Numbered from the stretch's first letter, positions 19,618 through 31,905 are shown. The stretch: DNA of 64,000 nt from Zavarzinia marina (GCF_021568905.1 NZ_JAKGSB010000001.1:558001-622000); one strand, 5' to 3'. The notes: generated from the sequence alone by a model not told the origin. Translations and numbers: made by a program.

Positions 19618-20193
19618 ATGGCGATCGCGGCCCTGGGGGCGGGCACGGACGAGCGCGGCACGCGACAGGCGATCGTCGAGGCCACGCTGCGCTGCATCCG
19701 CAAATTCAGTCAGGAAAAGACCGGCATCAGTGCCGTCGCCCGGGAAGCCCGCGTCACGCGGGCGACGGTCTACAGCTATTTCCCGACGCGGGAGGACATG
19801 CTCCACGCCGCCCTGCTGCAGGTGGTGGTCGGTTTCGTCGCGCGCCTGACCGGGCACCTCGCCGGCATCGCCGATCCGGAGAGCCGGCTGGTCGAAGCCA
19901 TGGCCTTCATCTGCCGCGAAATCCCCCGGGACCGCTACCTGAGCGTCATCGCCGAACCCTCCATGGCGGAGCAGGTCTACGACAAGACCCTGACCGCGCG
20001 GGAAGGGGAGGCGATCCGCCTCGACGTCTTCCGCGCCATCATGGGCGGCGGCGCCAAGGACGGCGTCTCCCTCGAGGACCGCTGCGAGATCTATACCCGC
20101 CTGGTGGTCTCGATGCTGACCTTGAAGACGCGGGATCCGCGCGACGAAGACGATCTCCGGGGCTTTTTCCGATCGCTGGTCTCTATCGCCTGA
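19618..20193 (+). CDS. TetR/AcrR-family transcriptional regulator
   Basis: A 191-residue TetR regulator. The N-terminal DNA-binding domain (about 15-62) has the family pattern GISAVAREARVTRATVYSYFPTREDML, with the recognition helix TRATVYSYF. The remaining helical domain would bind a ligand and dimerise; no family-specific ligand signature is seen. It is cotranscribed with the EBP-like membrane gene and probably controls it through the 18736-18770 repeat. The ATG at 19618 has only a weak ribosome site, so coupling to the upstream gene is likely. Confidence 0.9.
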   Translation: MAIAALGAGTDERGTRQAIVEATLRCIRKFSQEKTGISAVAREARVTRATVYSYFPTREDMLHAALLQVVVGFVARLTGHLAGIADPESRLVEAMAFICREIPRDRYLSVIAEPSMAEQVYDKTLTAREGEAIRLDVFRAIMGGGAKDGVSLEDRCEIYTRLVVSMLTLKTRDPRDEDDLRGFFRSLVSIA

Positions 20194-20219
20194 TACCCAC
20201 CGATAACCGGAGACGATCA

Positions 20220-20248
20220 CCGGCGGCGGCTTTCCGCCGGAGGCTTTT
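20220..20248 (+). terminator. Terminator after the TetR gene
   Basis: A CCGGCGG/CCGCCGG stem (20220-20226 with 20234-20240) with a 7-base loop, then AGGCTTTT. Confidence 0.5.
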
Positions 20249-20574
20249 CCGGTGGCACGCGAGGGGATCTTTCCGGGGCCGACTCCATAGCTGCGAATGC
20301 GTCGCAACCGCAGCATTCAAGGCCTCATCCGAGTCGAATTCGACTTTTGTCTCAATGCGATGACAGGTTTCGCTGCGTCGCGATAGGAAGACGCGCTTTG
20401 CGCTGGACCGATCACTTTCTTTGAGATAATCCGGCGCCTATACTCCTTCGACAGAAAGGGGACGGCTTCGGGGTCGAGCGACGGGCGCAGGCACGGCTGG
20501 TGCCGATGCGGTTCGTTGTCCGGACACGATAAGTCAGACTTTCTGACCCTTCTCTCGCGTTTGACGGATCCATC
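20249..20574 (+). other. Upstream region of the nuo operon
   Basis: About 330 bases with no gene. It contains a perfect 14-base palindrome AGTCGAATTCGACT (20332-20345), a TATACT that could be a -10 (20439-20444) with only a poor -35 (TTTCTT) 17 bases upstream, and a short hairpin GTCAGA/TCTGAC (20533-20547) in the nuoA leader. The nuo promoter must lie here, but I cannot place it with confidence. Confidence 0.5.
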
Positions 20575-20940
20575 ATGGACGAGCTGCTCAGGGAATACCT
20601 ACCGATCCTGATTTTTCTCGGGGTCGCCCTCGGACTGTCGATCGTGATGATCGTCGCTTCCCTCATCACCGGCGAGCAGAAGCCGGACGCGGAGAAGCTA
20701 TCCGCCTATGAATGCGGCTTCGATGCCTTCTCCGATGCGCGCGGCCGCTTCGACGTCAGGTTCTACCTGGTCTCCATCCTCTTCATCATCTTCGACCTCG
20801 AGGTCGCCTTCCTGTTCCCCTGGGCGGTATCGCTCGGCGACATCGGCACCTTCGGCTTCTGGTCGATGATGGTGTTCCTCGGCGTACTCACCGTGGGCTT
20901 CGCCTACGAATGGAAGAAGGGGGCACTCGAATGGGAGTGA
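20575..20940 (+). CDS. nuoA: NADH-quinone oxidoreductase subunit A
   Basis: A 121-residue membrane subunit with three transmembrane helices. The conserved loop [20 protein letters not shown] lies near the quinone channel, and the acidic [11 protein letters not shown] helix is intact. It is the first gene of the 14-gene nuo operon for complex I. The stop overlaps the ATG of nuoB by 10 bases. Confidence 0.97.
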   Translation: MDELLREYLPILIFLGVALGLSIVMIVASLITGEQKPDAEKLSAYECGFDAFSDARGRFDVRFYLVSILFIIFDLEVAFLFPWAVSLGDIGTFGFWSMMVFLGVLTVGFAYEWKKGALEWE

Positions 20941-21464
20941 TCACCAAGGCTGACGGGGCTCCCCCCGTCAAGGACCCGTTCTTCACGGATATTTCGGACG
21001 AGCTGGCGGACAAGGGCTTCCTCGTCACCAATCTCGACGCGCTGGTCAATTGGGCGCGCACCGGCTCGCTGTGGTGGATGACCTTCGGTCTCGCCTGCTG
21101 CGCGGTCGAGATGATGCATTCCTCCATGCCGCGCTACGACATGGAGCGCTTCGGCGTCGCCCCGCGCGCCTCGCCGCGCCAGTCGGACGTGATGATCGTC
21201 GCCGGCACCCTGACCAACAAGATGGCGCCGGCCATGCGCAAGGTCTACGACCAGATGTCGGAGCCGCGCTGGGTCATCTCCATGGGCAGCTGCGCCAATG
21301 GCGGCGGCTACTACCATTATTCCTATTCGGTGGTGCGTGGCTGCGACCGCATCGTGCCGGTCGACGTCTATGTGCCGGGCTGTCCGCCCACGGCCGAGGC
21401 GTTGCTCTACGGCATTCTGCAGTTGCAGAAGAAGATCCGGCGTACCCAGACCATCGCCAGGTAA
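20931..21464 (+). CDS. nuoB: NADH-quinone oxidoreductase subunit B
   Basis: A 177-residue subunit carrying the terminal [4Fe-4S] cluster N2. The ligands are in [10 protein letters not shown] (Cys56-Cys57), GSCANGG and [11 protein letters not shown]. Electrons pass from N2 to quinone at the NuoB/NuoD interface. ATG 20931 overlaps the end of nuoA; the longer frame upstream is nuoA shadow. Confidence 0.98.
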   Translation: MGVITKADGAPPVKDPFFTDISDELADKGFLVTNLDALVNWARTGSLWWMTFGLACCAVEMMHSSMPRYDMERFGVAPRASPRQSDVMIVAGTLTNKMAPAMRKVYDQMSEPRWVISMGSCANGGGYYHYSYSVVRGCDRIVPVDVYVPGCPPTAEALLYGILQLQKKIRRTQTIAR

Positions 21465-21474
21465 GAGGCGCGAC

Positions 21475-22125
21475 ATGGCGTTCTATCCCAATGCCGAGAT
21501 GACGGCGGCTTTCGTCGCGCGTCTCGAAGCCCTGATGACCGAAGGGGCGCTGGGCCTGACCGGCGTTTCCGTCGCCCATGGCGAGATCACGGCGACGGTC
21601 GAACCGGGCAGGATCGCGGACCTGCTGGTGGCCCTGAAGGACGATCCGGCCCTGCTGCTCGACCAATTGGTCGACGTCTGCGGCGTCGACTATCCCGAGC
21701 GTGAAAGCCGCTTCGACGTCGTCTATCACCTGCTGTCCATGCGCAAGAACGAGCGCCTTCGCGTGAAGCTCGCCATCGGCGAGGACGTGGCGGTGCCCAG
21801 CGTGGTCGATGTCTTCCCGACCGCCGGCTGGTTCGAGCGCGAGGTCTGGGACATGTTCGGCGTCTTCTTCGACGGCAATCCGGATCTGCGCCGCATCCTC
21901 ACCGACTATGGCTTCGAGGGGCATCCGCTGCGCAAGGACTTCCCGCTGACCGGCTATGTCGAGCTTCGCTACGACGAGGAGCAGAAGCGCGTCGTCTACG
22001 AGCCCGTGAAGCTGACCCAGGAATTCCGCCGCTTCGACTTCCTGAGCCCCTGGGAAGGCGCCAAATACATCCTGCCGGGCGACGAGAAGGCGGGCGCCCC
22101 CGCCGCGCCGCCGGCGAAGAACTGA
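21475..22125 (+). CDS. nuoC: NADH-quinone oxidoreductase subunit C
   Basis: A 216-residue 30-kDa subunit of the peripheral arm. The signature [20 protein letters not shown] and the following [19 protein letters not shown] are complete. It is separate from nuoD, unlike the enterobacterial nuoCD fusion. The C terminus is a short Ala/Pro tail. It starts 10 bases after nuoB. Confidence 0.97.
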   Translation: MAFYPNAEMTAAFVARLEALMTEGALGLTGVSVAHGEITATVEPGRIADLLVALKDDPALLLDQLVDVCGVDYPERESRFDVVYHLLSMRKNERLRVKLAIGEDVAVPSVVDVFPTAGWFEREVWDMFGVFFDGNPDLRRILTDYGFEGHPLRKDFPLTGYVELRYDEEQKRVVYEPVKLTQEFRRFDFLSPWEGAKYILPGDEKAGAPAAPPAKN

Positions 22126-22138
22126 CGGGACGCCGCCC

Positions 22139-23317
22139 ATGTCCGAAGTCGACATCAAATCCTACAGCCTGAACTTCGGGCCGCAGCATCCGGCGGCCCA
22201 CGGCGTGCTGCGCCTCGTCATCGAACTCGACGGCGAGATGATCGAGCGCTGCGATCCCCATATCGGCCTCCTTCACCGGGGCACGGAAAAGCTGATCGAG
22301 CACAAGACCTATATGCAGGCGGTGCCCTATTTCGATCGCCTGGATTACGTCTGCCCGATGAATCAGGAGCACGCCTTCGTGCTCGCGGCGGAAAAGCTGA
22401 TCGGCTGCAAGATCCCGGAGCGGGCGCAATACATGCGCGTGCTCTGGTGCGAGATCGGGCGCATCGCCAATCACCTGATGAACACCATGGCCCATGGCAT
22501 GGACGTCGGCGCGCTCACCCCCATCCTCTGGGGCTTCGAGGAGCGCGAGAAGCTGATGTGCTTCTACGAGCGGGTCTGCGGGGCGCGCCTGCATGCGGCC
22601 TATTTCCGCGTCGGCGGCGTCCATCAGGACATGCCGGCGGGCCTTGCCGAAGACATCATGGAATGGACCGAGACCTTCCCCAAGGTGCTCGACGACCTCG
22701 AGACCCTGATCGTCGGCAACCGCATCTTCAAGCAGCGCAACGTCGACATCGGCATCGTCTCGGCGGAGGAGGCGATCGCCTGGGGCTTCACCGGCCCCAT
22801 GCTGCGCGGCTCCGGCGTCGCCTGGGACCTGCGCAAGTCGCAGCCCTATGACGCCTACGACAAGATGGATTTCGACATTCCGGTGGGCAAGAACGGCGAT
22901 TGCTACGACCGTTTCGTGCTCCGCTTCTACGAGATGCGCGAGTCCCTGAAGATCATCCGCCAGGCGATCCAGCAGATGCCGGAAGGCCCGGTGATGACCG
23001 AGGACGGCAAGGTGGCGCCGCCGAAGCGCGGCGACATGAAGCGTTCGATGGAAGCCCTGATCCATCACTTCAAGCTCTATACCGAGGGGTTCCACGTGCC
23101 GGCCGGCGAAGTCTATGCGGCGGTCGAGGCGCCCAAGGGCGAATTCGCCGTCTATCTGATCGGCGACGGCACCAACAAGCCCTATCGCTGCAAGATCCGC
23201 GCGCCGGCCTTCGTGCATCTCCAGGCCATGGACTTCATGGCCACGGGGCACATGCTGGCGGACGTGCCGGCGCTCATCGGCAGTCAGGATATCGTGTTCG
23301 GGGAGGTCGACCGTTGA
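22139..23317 (+). CDS. nuoD: NADH-quinone oxidoreductase subunit D
   Basis: A 392-residue 49-kDa subunit that forms the quinone pocket with Nuo[15 protein letters not shown] near the N terminus holds the conserved quinone-site histidine. The hydrogenase-like fold and the C-terminal DIVFGEVDR are complete. Its stop overlaps the TTG start of nuoE. Confidence 0.98.
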   Translation: MSEVDIKSYSLNFGPQHPAAHGVLRLVIELDGEMIERCDPHIGLLHRGTEKLIEHKTYMQAVPYFDRLDYVCPMNQEHAFVLAAEKLIGCKIPERAQYMRVLWCEIGRIANHLMNTMAHGMDVGALTPILWGFEEREKLMCFYERVCGARLHAAYFRVGGVHQDMPAGLAEDIMEWTETFPKVLDDLETLIVGNRIFKQRNVDIGIVSAEEAIAWGFTGPMLRGSGVAWDLRKSQPYDAYDKMDFDIPVGKNGDCYDRFVLRFYEMRESLKIIRQAIQQMPEGPVMTEDGKVAPPKRGDMKRSMEALIHHFKLYTEGFHVPAGEVYAAVEAPKGEFAVYLIGDGTNKPYRCKIRAPAFVHLQAMDFMATGHMLADVPALIGSQDIVFGEVDR

Positions 23318-23934
23318 GCCATGGCGTAGCACCCGCGGGCCCGTTCGAGCAGCCCGCCACCTTCGAATTCAATGCCGAGAACAAGGCGCTGGCCGATGTG
23401 ATCATCGCGCGCTATCCGGCCGGCCGCCAGCAGAGCGCCATCGTGCCGCTGCTCGACATCGCCCAGCGCCAATGCGGCGGCTGGCTGCCGCGCGCGGCCA
23501 TGGAATATCTCTCGGCCCTGCTGGGGATGGCGCCGATCCGCGTCTATGAAGTGGCGTCGTTCTACACGATGTTCAACATGGCCCCGATCGGAAAGCATCT
23601 GGTCCAGGTCTGCACCACGACGCCGTGCTGGCTGCGCGGCTCCGACGAGGTGCTGGCGGCCTGCAAGTCGAAGCTCGGCATCGGCATCAACCAGACCACC
23701 AAGGACGAGATGTTCAGCCTGATGGAAGTCGAATGTCTGGGGGCCTGCGTGAACGCGCCGATGGTCCAGATCAACGACGACTATTACGAGGATCTGACGG
23801 CCGAGAAGACCGATGCCATCCTCGACGCGCTGGCCCGGGGCGAGACGCCCGCGGCGGGCCCGCAGAACGGCCGGCAGATGTCCTGCCCCGAGGGCGGGCC
23901 GACCACGCTGACCACCCTCAAGGCAGGGGAGTGA
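23314..23934 (+). CDS. nuoE: NADH-quinone oxidoreductase subunit E
   Basis: A 206-residue 24-kDa subunit with a thioredoxin-like fold and one [2Fe-2S] cluster ([10 protein letters not shown] and CLGACVNAP). The start is TTG at 23314, overlapping the nuoD stop as TTGA; a GGGGAGG site 7 bases upstream and the N-terminal fit support it, and no better ATG is near. A C-terminal Gly/Pro-rich tail of about 35 residues follows the core. Confidence 0.95.
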   Translation: MSHGVAPAGPFEQPATFEFNAENKALADVIIARYPAGRQQSAIVPLLDIAQRQCGGWLPRAAMEYLSALLGMAPIRVYEVASFYTMFNMAPIGKHLVQVCTTTPCWLRGSDEVLAACKSKLGIGINQTTKDEMFSLMEVECLGACVNAPMVQINDDYYEDLTAEKTDAILDALARGETPAAGPQNGRQMSCPEGGPTTLTTLKAGE

Positions 23935-23938
23935 CGCG

Positions 23939-25237
<1,299 letters not shown>

Positions 25238-25245
25238 GGTGATCC

Positions 25246-27303
25246 ATGCCCACCTTGACCGTTGACGGCAAGACCGTCGAAGTGCCCCCCGGCGCCACGG
25301 TGCTCCAGGCCTGCGAGGCGGCCGGCGTCGAAATTCCGCGCTTCTGCTATCACGAGCGCCTGTCCATCGCCGGCAATTGCCGCATGTGCCTCGTCGAGAT
25401 GGAGAAGGCGCCGAAGCCAGTCGCCTCCTGCGCCATGCCGGCGGGCGACAACATGGTGATCAAGACCAACACCCCGCTGGTGCGCAAGGCGCGACGGGGC
25501 GTGATGGAATTCCTGCTGATCAACCATCCGCTGGATTGCCCGATCTGCGATCAGGGCGGCGAATGCGACCTGCAGGACCAGGCCATGGCCTATGGCTTCG
25601 ACCACAGCCGCTACAAGGAAAACAAGCGCGCCGTGTCCGAGAAATACATGGGCCCGCTGATCAAGACGACCATGACCCGCTGCATCCAGTGCACCCGTTG
25701 CGTGCGCTTCGCGACGGAAGTGGCCGGGGTCGAGGAGATCGGCGCCATCGGCCGCGGCGAGACCATGGAGATTACGACCTATCTCGATCGCGCGGTGACC
25801 TCGAACCTCTCCGGCAACGTCATCGATCTCTGCCCGGTGGGCGCGCTGACCTCGAAACCCTATGCCTTCGCGGCCCGGCCGTGGGAACTGAAGAAGACCG
25901 AGAGCATCGACGTCCATGACGCGCTCGGTTCCGCCGTCCGGCTGGATGCGCGCGGTGCCGCCGTGCTCCGCGTGCTGCCGCGCCTCAACGACGACGTGAA
26001 CGAGGAATGGATCTCGGACAAGACCCGCTTCGCGGTCGACGGCCTGGCCAGGCGCCGGCTGGACCGGCCTTACGTGCGGATCGACGGCAAGCTGCGGCCC
26101 GCGACCTGGGAGGAGGCTTTCGCCGCCATCGGCGCAGCCCTGCAGAAGACGGCACCGGAAAAGGTCGGCGCCATCGCCGGTGACCTGGCCGACGCGGAGT
26201 CGATCCTGGCCCTGAAGGACCTGATGGAGGCCATCGGCACGAAGAACATCGACTGCCGACAGGACGGTGCCAAGCTCGATGCCAGCGTCCGGGGCGGCTA
26301 TCTGTTCAATTCCGGCATCACCGGGATCGAGGAGGCGGACGTCATCCTGCTGGTCGGCACCGACCCGGGCAGCGAGGCGGCGGTGCTCAATGCCCGGCTG
26401 CGCAAGGCCTGGCTGCGCGGCGGCGTGAAGATCGCCGCCATCGGCCCCGAGGTCGACCTGACCTATGGCGTCGAATGGCTGGGCAATTCGGCCCGCGTGC
26501 TGTGGGACATCGCGCGTGGCGAGCATCCCTTCGCCGAGGTCTTCGCCGCCGGCAAGAAGGCGGCGGTGATCCTGGGGCAGGGCGCCCTGCAGGGTCCGAA
26601 CGGGGCGGCCACCCTGTTCTTCGCCCGCCGTCTGGTCGAGAAGAGCGGCAACGTCCGCGACGGCTGGAACGGCTTCAACGTGCTGCACACCGCGGCATCG
26701 CGCGTCGGCGCGCTCGACCTCGGCTTCGTGCCGGGCGAGGGGGGGCTGGACGTCGCCGGCATGATTGGTGGCGGGGTCGATTTCCTGTGGCTGCTCGGCG
26801 CCGACGAGATCGACGTCTCGCGCCTCGACGCACCCTTCGTCGTCTATCAGGGGAGCCACGGCGATGCCGGTGCCCATGTCGCCGATGTGATCCTGCCGGG
26901 GGCCGCCTATACCGAGAAGAGCGGCACCTATGTGAACACCGAAGGCCGGGTGCAGCGCGGCCGCCGCGCCGTCTTCCCGCCGGGCGATGCCCGCGAGGAC
27001 TGGGCGATCCTGCGCGCTTTCTCGGAGCGGATCGGCAAGAAGCTGCCCTACGACAGCCTGGCGCAACTGCGCGCCCGCATGGTCGAACTCGCGCCGCATT
27101 TCGGCGCGCTCGACACAGTGGGGCCGGCCGGCTGGGGCGAATTCGGCGAACGCAATCCGATGGGCAAGGAGCCTTACGCCCTAGCCGTGGCGGATTTCTA
27201 TCTCTCCAATCCGATCGCGCGGGCCTCGGCCACCATGGCCGCCTGCGTGGCGGCGAGGGACGGCCAGGACATGGACCACGGGGCGACGGGGACACATGGT
27301 TAA
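25246..27303 (+). CDS. nuoG: NADH-quinone oxidoreductase subunit G
   Basis: A 685-residue 75-kDa subunit of the short, mitochondrial-like type (the E. coli form is about 900). The N-terminal ferredoxin domain has CYHERLSIAGNCRMC, then the His/Cys cluster segment HPLDCPICDQGGECDLQ, then TRCIQCTRCVRF. The rest is a molybdopterin-oxidoreductase-like domain without cofactor. The extra enterobacterial cluster N7 motif was not seen. The last 8 bases overlap a 51-codon ORF. Confidence 0.97.
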   Translation: MPTLTVDGKTVEVPPGATVLQACEAAGVEIPRFCYHERLSIAGNCRMCLVEMEKAPKPVASCAMPAGDNMVIKTNTPLVRKARRGVMEFLLINHPLDCPICDQGGECDLQDQAMAYGFDHSRYKENKRAVSEKYMGPLIKTTMTRCIQCTRCVRFATEVAGVEEIGAIGRGETMEITTYLDRAVTSNLSGNVIDLCPVGALTSKPYAFAARPWELKKTESIDVHDALGSAVRLDARGAAVLRVLPRLNDDVNEEWISDKTRFAVDGLARRRLDRPYVRIDGKLRPATWEEAFAAIGAALQKTAPEKVGAIAGDLADAESILALKDLMEAIGTKNIDCRQDGAKLDASVRGGYLFNSGITGIEEADVILLVGTDPGSEAAVLNARLRKAWLRGGVKIAAIGPEVDLTYGVEWLGNSARVLWDIARGEHPFAEVFAAGKKAAVILGQGALQGPNGAATLFFARRLVEKSGNVRDGWNGFNVLHTAASRVGALDLGFVPGEGGLDVAGMIGGGVDFLWLLGADEIDVSRLDAPFVVYQGSHGDAGAHVADVILPGAAYTEKSGTYVNTEGRVQRGRRAVFPPGDAREDWAILRAFSERIGKKLPYDSLAQLRARMVELAPHFGALDTVGPAGWGEFGERNPMGKEPYALAVADFYLSNPIARASATMAACVAARDGQDMDHGATGTHG

Positions 27304-27451
27304 TCTGTTTGCAGAGGCGGTCATCCCGCTGGTCGCCATTTCCGCCGAGGTGGTGGGCGTGCTGATGCCGCTCGTCCTTGCGGCCATCGTCGCCGTGGCG
27401 GCGCTGATCTGGCGCGAGATGGCACCTCATCTGACGCCCGCGGGCGCCTGA
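27296..27451 (+). CDS. Small single-span membrane protein within the nuo operon, 51 aa
   Basis: A 51-codon ORF that starts 8 bases inside the end of nuoG and ends 23 bases before nuoH. It encodes mostly Val, Ala, Leu and Ile, with one clear transmembrane helix (about residues 20-39), then [23 protein letters not shown] stretch lies just upstream of the ATG. The overlap and the hydrophobic composition argue that it is translated. I do not recognise a family. It may be an assembly factor or an accessory subunit of complex I, or an unrelated small protein; that is inference from place only. Confidence 0.65.
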   Translation: MVNLFAEAVIPLVAISAEVVGVLMPLVLAAIVAVAALIWREMAPHLTPAGA

Positions 27452-27474
27452 ACGTAACCGGGGCGGACAGCGAC

Positions 27475-28470
27475 ATGTTCCTCGAACTCCTGATCATCCT
27501 GGCGAAGATCTTCGCCATCATCCTGCCGCTGCTGCTGGCGGTCGCCTTCACCACGCTGCTGGATCGCAAGGTCTGGGCCATGATGCAGTTGCGGAAGGGC
27601 CCCAATGTGGTCGGTCCCTTCGGTCTGCTGCAGCCCTTCGCCGATGGCCTGAAGCTGCTGTTCAAGGAAACCATCATCCCGGCCGGCGCCAACAAGGGCG
27701 TGTTCCTGATCGCCCCGGTGCTGACCTTCACCCTGGCGCTGATCGCCTGGGCGGTCATTCCCTTCGGCGACGGCATCGTGCTGGCCGACATCAACGTCGG
27801 CATCCTCTATCTCTTCGCCATCTCGTCGCTGGGTGTCTACGGCATCATCATGGGCGGCTGGGCGTCGAACTCGAAATACCCGTTCCTCGGCGGGCTGCGC
27901 TCGGCGGCGCAGATGGTGTCCTATGAAGTCTCCATAGGCTTCGTCATGGTCACCGTCCTGCTCTGCGTCGGTTCGCTGAACCTGAACGACATCGTGAAGG
28001 CGCAGGAGACGGTCTGGTTCGCCATCCCGCTGTTCCCGATGTTCGTCGTCTTCTTCATCTCGGCGCTGGCCGAGACCAACCGCCCGCCCTTCGATCTGCC
28101 GGAAGCGGAATCGGAACTGGTGGCGGGCTTCCAGATCGAATATTCGTCGATCTCCTTCGCCCTCTTCATGCTCGGGGAATATGGCAACATCATTCTGATG
28201 TCGGCCATGACCTCGCTGCTGTTCCTGGGGGGCTGGCAGCCGATCTCGCTGTTCGGCCTGCTCGACTGGATCCCCGGTCCGATCTGGTTCTTCGCCAAGA
28301 CCTTCCTCGTCCTCTTCACCTTCTGCTGGGTGAAGGCGACGGTGCCGCGCTATCGCTACGACCAGCTGATGCGCCTAGGCTGGAAAGTCTTTCTGCCCTT
28401 CTCGCTGTTCTGGCTCGTCCTGACCGCCGGTTTCCTGGTCACCTTCGACCTGCTGCCGGTGAAGGGCTGA
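27475..28470 (+). CDS. nuoH: NADH-quinone oxidoreductase subunit H
   Basis: A 331-residue subunit with eight or more transmembrane helices that seals the quinone chamber at the junction of the two arms. The conserved [20 protein letters not shown] cytoplasmic loop and the [19 protein letters not shown] segment are intact. ATG 27475 begins a strongly hydrophobic helix. Confidence 0.98.
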   Translation: MFLELLIILAKIFAIILPLLLAVAFTTLLDRKVWAMMQLRKGPNVVGPFGLLQPFADGLKLLFKETIIPAGANKGVFLIAPVLTFTLALIAWAVIPFGDGIVLADINVGILYLFAISSLGVYGIIMGGWASNSKYPFLGGLRSAAQMVSYEVSIGFVMVTVLLCVGSLNLNDIVKAQETVWFAIPLFPMFVVFFISALAETNRPPFDLPEAESELVAGFQIEYSSISFALFMLGEYGNIILMSAMTSLLFLGGWQPISLFGLLDWIPGPIWFFAKTFLVLFTFCWVKATVPRYRYDQLMRLGWKVFLPFSLFWLVLTAGFLVTFDLLPVKG

Positions 28471-28481
28471 GGAGAAGCACC

Positions 28482-28970
28482 ATGGCCTTTCTCGACCGTA
28501 CCGCCCGCGCCTTCCTGCTGACCGAACTGGTCAAGGGCATGGCGCTCACCTTCCGCTATTCCTTCAAGAAGAAGGCGACGATCAACTACCCCTATGAAAA
28601 GGGTCGGTTGAGCCCGCGTTTCCGGGGCGAACATGCCCTTCGCCGCTATGCCAACGGCGAGGAACGCTGCATCGCCTGCAAGCTGTGCGAGGCGATCTGC
28701 CCCGCACAGGCCATCACCATCGAGGCCGAGCCGCGCGCAGACGGCAGCCGCCGCACCACGCGCTACGACATCGACATGACCAAATGCATCTACTGCGGCT
28801 TCTGCCAGGAAGCCTGTCCGGTGGATGCCATCGTCGAAGGCCCGAACTTCGAATTCGCGACCGAGACCCGCGAGGAGCTGATGTACAACAAGGACAAGCT
28901 GCTCGCGAACGGCGAGCGGTGGGAGCGCGAGATCGCGGCGAACCTCGCCGCCGACGCGCCCTATCGGTGA
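28482..28970 (+). CDS. nuoI: NADH-quinone oxidoreductase subunit I
   Basis: A 162-residue 23-kDa subunit with two ferredoxin-type [4Fe-4S] motifs, [12 protein letters not shown] and [12 protein letters not shown], carrying clusters N6a and N6b. The N-terminal amphipathic segment anchors it to the membrane arm. It lies 11 bases after nuoH. Confidence 0.98.
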   Translation: MAFLDRTARAFLLTELVKGMALTFRYSFKKKATINYPYEKGRLSPRFRGEHALRRYANGEERCIACKLCEAICPAQAITIEAEPRADGSRRTTRYDIDMTKCIYCGFCQEACPVDAIVEGPNFEFATETREELMYNKDKLLANGERWEREIAANLAADAPYR

Positions 28971-28980
28971 GGAGGGGATC

Positions 28981-29595
28981 GTGACCGTCACCGCGCTCGT
29001 CTTCTACCTCTTCGCCGCGATCACCGTCGCGTCGGGCTTCATGGTCATCTCGGCCCGGAACCCGGTACATTCGGTGCTGTTCCTGATCCTCGCCTTCTTC
29101 AACGCGGCGGGGCTGTTCCTTCTGCTCGGTGCCGAATTCCTGGCGATGATCCTGGTCATCGTCTATGTCGGCGCGGTTGCCGTGCTTTTCCTCTTCGTCG
29201 TCATGATGCTGGACGTCAACTTCGTCGAGCTGCGCCAGGGCTTCCTGCAATATCTGCCGGTGGGCGCCCTGATCGGCCTCATCCTGCTGGTCGAACTGCT
29301 GCTCGTTTTCGGCTCGTGGAGCGTGCTGCCCGAGGCGGGCAATCTTGCCGCCGCCAGGGCGCCGGACGCAGCCACCCTGTCGAACACCGATGCGCTCGGC
29401 CGCATCCTCTACACGCAATATCTGCTGCCGTTCCAGGCGGCGGGCGCGATCCTGCTGGTCGCCATGATCGGCGCCATCGTGCTGACCCTGCGCAGCCGTC
29501 CGGGCGTGAAGCGCCAGAAGATCTCGGATCAGGTCACCCGCACCATGGAGACCGCGGTCGAGGTCAAGAAAGTCCAGCCGGGGCAGGGGATCTGA
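28981..29595 (+). CDS. nuoJ: NADH-quinone oxidoreductase subunit J
   Basis: A 204-residue membrane subunit with five helices. [23 protein letters not shown] contains the conserved helix 3 with its pi-bulge. The start codon is GTG (28981) behind a GAGGGG site. A hydrophilic C-terminal tail of about 30 residues follows the last helix. Confidence 0.96.
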   Translation: MTVTALVFYLFAAITVASGFMVISARNPVHSVLFLILAFFNAAGLFLLLGAEFLAMILVIVYVGAVAVLFLFVVMMLDVNFVELRQGFLQYLPVGALIGLILLVELLLVFGSWSVLPEAGNLAAARAPDAATLSNTDALGRILYTQYLLPFQAAGAILLVAMIGAIVLTLRSRPGVKRQKISDQVTRTMETAVEVKKVQPGQGI

Positions 29596-29597
29596 AC

Positions 29598-29906
29598 ATG
29601 GAAATCGGACTCGGCCATTATCTGACCGTCGCCGCCATCCTCTTCGTGATCGGCGTCTTCGGCATCTTCCTGAACCGGAAGAACGTCATCATCATCCTGA
29701 TGTCGGTCGAACTCATCCTGCTTGCGGTGAACATCAATCTGGTCGCCTTCTCCAGCTTCCTGGGGGATCTGGCCGGACAGGTCTTCGCCCTGCTGATCCT
29801 GACCGTCGCCGCCGGCGAGGCGGCGATCGGCCTCGCCATCCTCGTCATCTACATCCGCAACCGCGGCACCATCGCGGTTGAGGACATCAACCTCATGAAG
29901 GGCTGA
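29598..29906 (+). CDS. nuoK: NADH-quinone oxidoreductase subunit K
   Basis: A 102-residue subunit with three transmembrane helices, homologous to MrpC. The membrane glutamates in [10 protein letters not shown] and [11 protein letters not shown], which take part in proton transfer, are both present. ATG 29598 follows nuoJ by 2 bases. Confidence 0.97.
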   Translation: MEIGLGHYLTVAAILFVIGVFGIFLNRKNVIIILMSVELILLAVNINLVAFSSFLGDLAGQVFALLILTVAAGEAAIGLAILVIYIRNRGTIAVEDINLMKG

Positions 29907-29910
29907 CGGC

Positions 29911-31905
29911 ATGATCGCGGCCATCGTATTCCTGCCGCTGCTCGGGGCCGTCATCGCCGGCTTCTTCGGGCGGCTTCTCGGCGACCGGGGCGCCCAGATC
30001 GTCACCTCCAGCCTGCTGGTGGTGTCGGCCGTGCTGTCCTGGATCACCTTCTTCGGGGTCACCGGCCACGAGGGCGGCGCCTATAAGATCCATCTGATGA
30101 CCTGGGTGCTCTCCGGCGCGCTCGAGGTCGACTGGGCGCTGCGGGTCGATACGCTGACGGCGGTCATGCTGGTGGTGGTCACCAGCGTCTCCTCGCTCGT
30201 CCATATCTATTCCGCCGGCTACATGTCGGAAGATCCGCATATTCCGCGCTTCCAGGCCTATCTGTCGCTGTTCACCTTCGCCATGCTGATGCTGGTGACG
30301 GCGGACAACTTCCTCCAGGTCTTCTTCGGCTGGGAGGGCGTGGGTCTCGCCTCCTATCTGCTGATCGGCTTCTGGTACAAGAAGCCCTCGGCCAATGCGG
30401 CGGCGATCAAGGCCTTCGTCGTGAACCGGGTCGGCGATTTCGGCTTCGCCCTCGGCATCTTCGCGATCTTCCTGGTGTTCGGCTCGCTCTCCTTCGACAG
30501 CGTCTTCGGCGCGGCGGGCGAACAGGCGGGCAAGAGCTTCGAATTCCTCGGCTACGACGTCGACATCCTGACCACCATCTGCCTGCTGCTCTTCGTCGGC
30601 TGCATGGGCAAGTCGGCACAGCTCGGCCTGCACACCTGGCTGCCGGACGCGATGGAAGGCCCGACCCCGGTCTCGGCCCTGATCCACGCCGCGACCATGG
30701 TGACCGCCGGCGTCTTCCTGGTGGCGCGCTGCTCGCCCTTGTTCGAATATGCCCCCGTCGCCCTCGAAGTGGTGACGGTGATCGGCGCCAGCACGGCCTT
30801 CTTCGCCGCGACGGTCGGTCTCGTCCAGAACGACATCAAGCGCGTGATCGCCTATTCGACCTGCTCGCAGCTCGGTTACATGTTCTTCGCGGCGGGTGTC
30901 GGCGCCTATGAGGCGGCGATCTTCCACCTCTTCACCCATGCCTTCTTCAAGGCCCTGCTGTTCCTCGGCGCCGGCTCGGTCATCCATGCGATGCACCACG
31001 AGCAGGACATGCGCAACATGGGCGGCACCTGGAAGTATATCAAGTTCACCTATGCCATGATGTGGATCGGCAATCTGGCCCTGGCCGGGGTGCCCTTCTT
31101 CGCGGGCTTCTATTCGAAGGACATGATCATCGAAGTCGCCTATTCGGCGCATTCGGGGGTGGGCAATTACGCCTTCACCCTGGGCGTGCTGGCGGCGGCG
31201 CTGACGGCCTTCTATTCCTGGCGCCTGCTGTTCATGACCTTCCACGGCGAGAAGCGCTGGGCCGGTCACGGTCACGACGATCATCACGCCCATGGCCACG
31301 ACGATCACGGCCACGATCACGGCCACGGCCATACCCCGCACGAGAGCCCGCTGGTCATGACCATTCCGCTGGCGCTGCTGGCGGTGGGCGCGATCTTCTC
31401 CGGCTTCTTCTTCTACGACAGCTTCGTCGGCGAACACCGCGAAGCCTTCTGGGGCGGGGCGATCTTCGTCGGGGCCGCCAACGAGGTGATCGAGCACGCG
31501 CATCATGTGCCGGGCTGGGTGAAGCTGGCGCCGCTGGTCGCCACCGTGCTCGGCATCGCCATCGCCTTCTGGTTCTACATCCTGAAGCCGCGCCTGCCGG
31601 TCGCGCTCGCCAAGACCCACAAGGAACTCTATGCGTTCCTTCTGAACAAATGGTACTTCGACGAGCTGTACAACCTGATCTTCATCCGCGGTGCCTTCCT
31701 GATCGGCCGGCTGTTCTGGAAGGGCGGTGACGGCAGGATCATCGACGGCTTCGGCCCGAACGGGATCTCGGCCCGGGTGCTCGACGTCGCGCGGCGCGCG
31801 GTCAAGCTCCAGTCCGGCTATCTCTATCACTATGCCTTCGTCATGCTGATCGGCGTGGCGGCCCTGGTTTCCTGGTACATCTATCGAATGGGCGTGACGC
31901 CATGA
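29911..31905 (+). CDS. nuoL: NADH-quinone oxidoreductase subunit L
   Basis: A 664-residue antiporter-like subunit, distal proton pump of the membrane arm, with the long lateral helix at its C-terminal end. The conserved [16 protein letters not shown] and [12 protein letters not shown] segments are present. A histidine/aspartate-rich loop (about residues 451-475, alternating [10 protein letters not shown]-type repeats) lies between helices. The stop overlaps the nuoM ATG. Confidence 0.97.
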   Translation: MIAAIVFLPLLGAVIAGFFGRLLGDRGAQIVTSSLLVVSAVLSWITFFGVTGHEGGAYKIHLMTWVLSGALEVDWALRVDTLTAVMLVVVTSVSSLVHIYSAGYMSEDPHIPRFQAYLSLFTFAMLMLVTADNFLQVFFGWEGVGLASYLLIGFWYKKPSANAAAIKAFVVNRVGDFGFALGIFAIFLVFGSLSFDSVFGAAGEQAGKSFEFLGYDVDILTTICLLLFVGCMGKSAQLGLHTWLPDAMEGPTPVSALIHAATMVTAGVFLVARCSPLFEYAPVALEVVTVIGASTAFFAATVGLVQNDIKRVIAYSTCSQLGYMFFAAGVGAYEAAIFHLFTHAFFKALLFLGAGSVIHAMHHEQDMRNMGGTWKYIKFTYAMMWIGNLALAGVPFFAGFYSKDMIIEVAYSAHSGVGNYAFTLGVLAAALTAFYSWRLLFMTFHGEKRWAGHGHDDHHAHGHDDHGHDHGHGHTPHESPLVMTIPLALLAVGAIFSGFFFYDSFVGEHREAFWGGAIFVGAANEVIEHAHHVPGWVKLAPLVATVLGIAIAFWFYILKPRLPVALAKTHKELYAFLLNKWYFDELYNLIFIRGAFLIGRLFWKGGDGRIIDGFGPNGISARVLDVARRAVKLQSGYLYHYAFVMLIGVAALVSWYIYRMGVTP

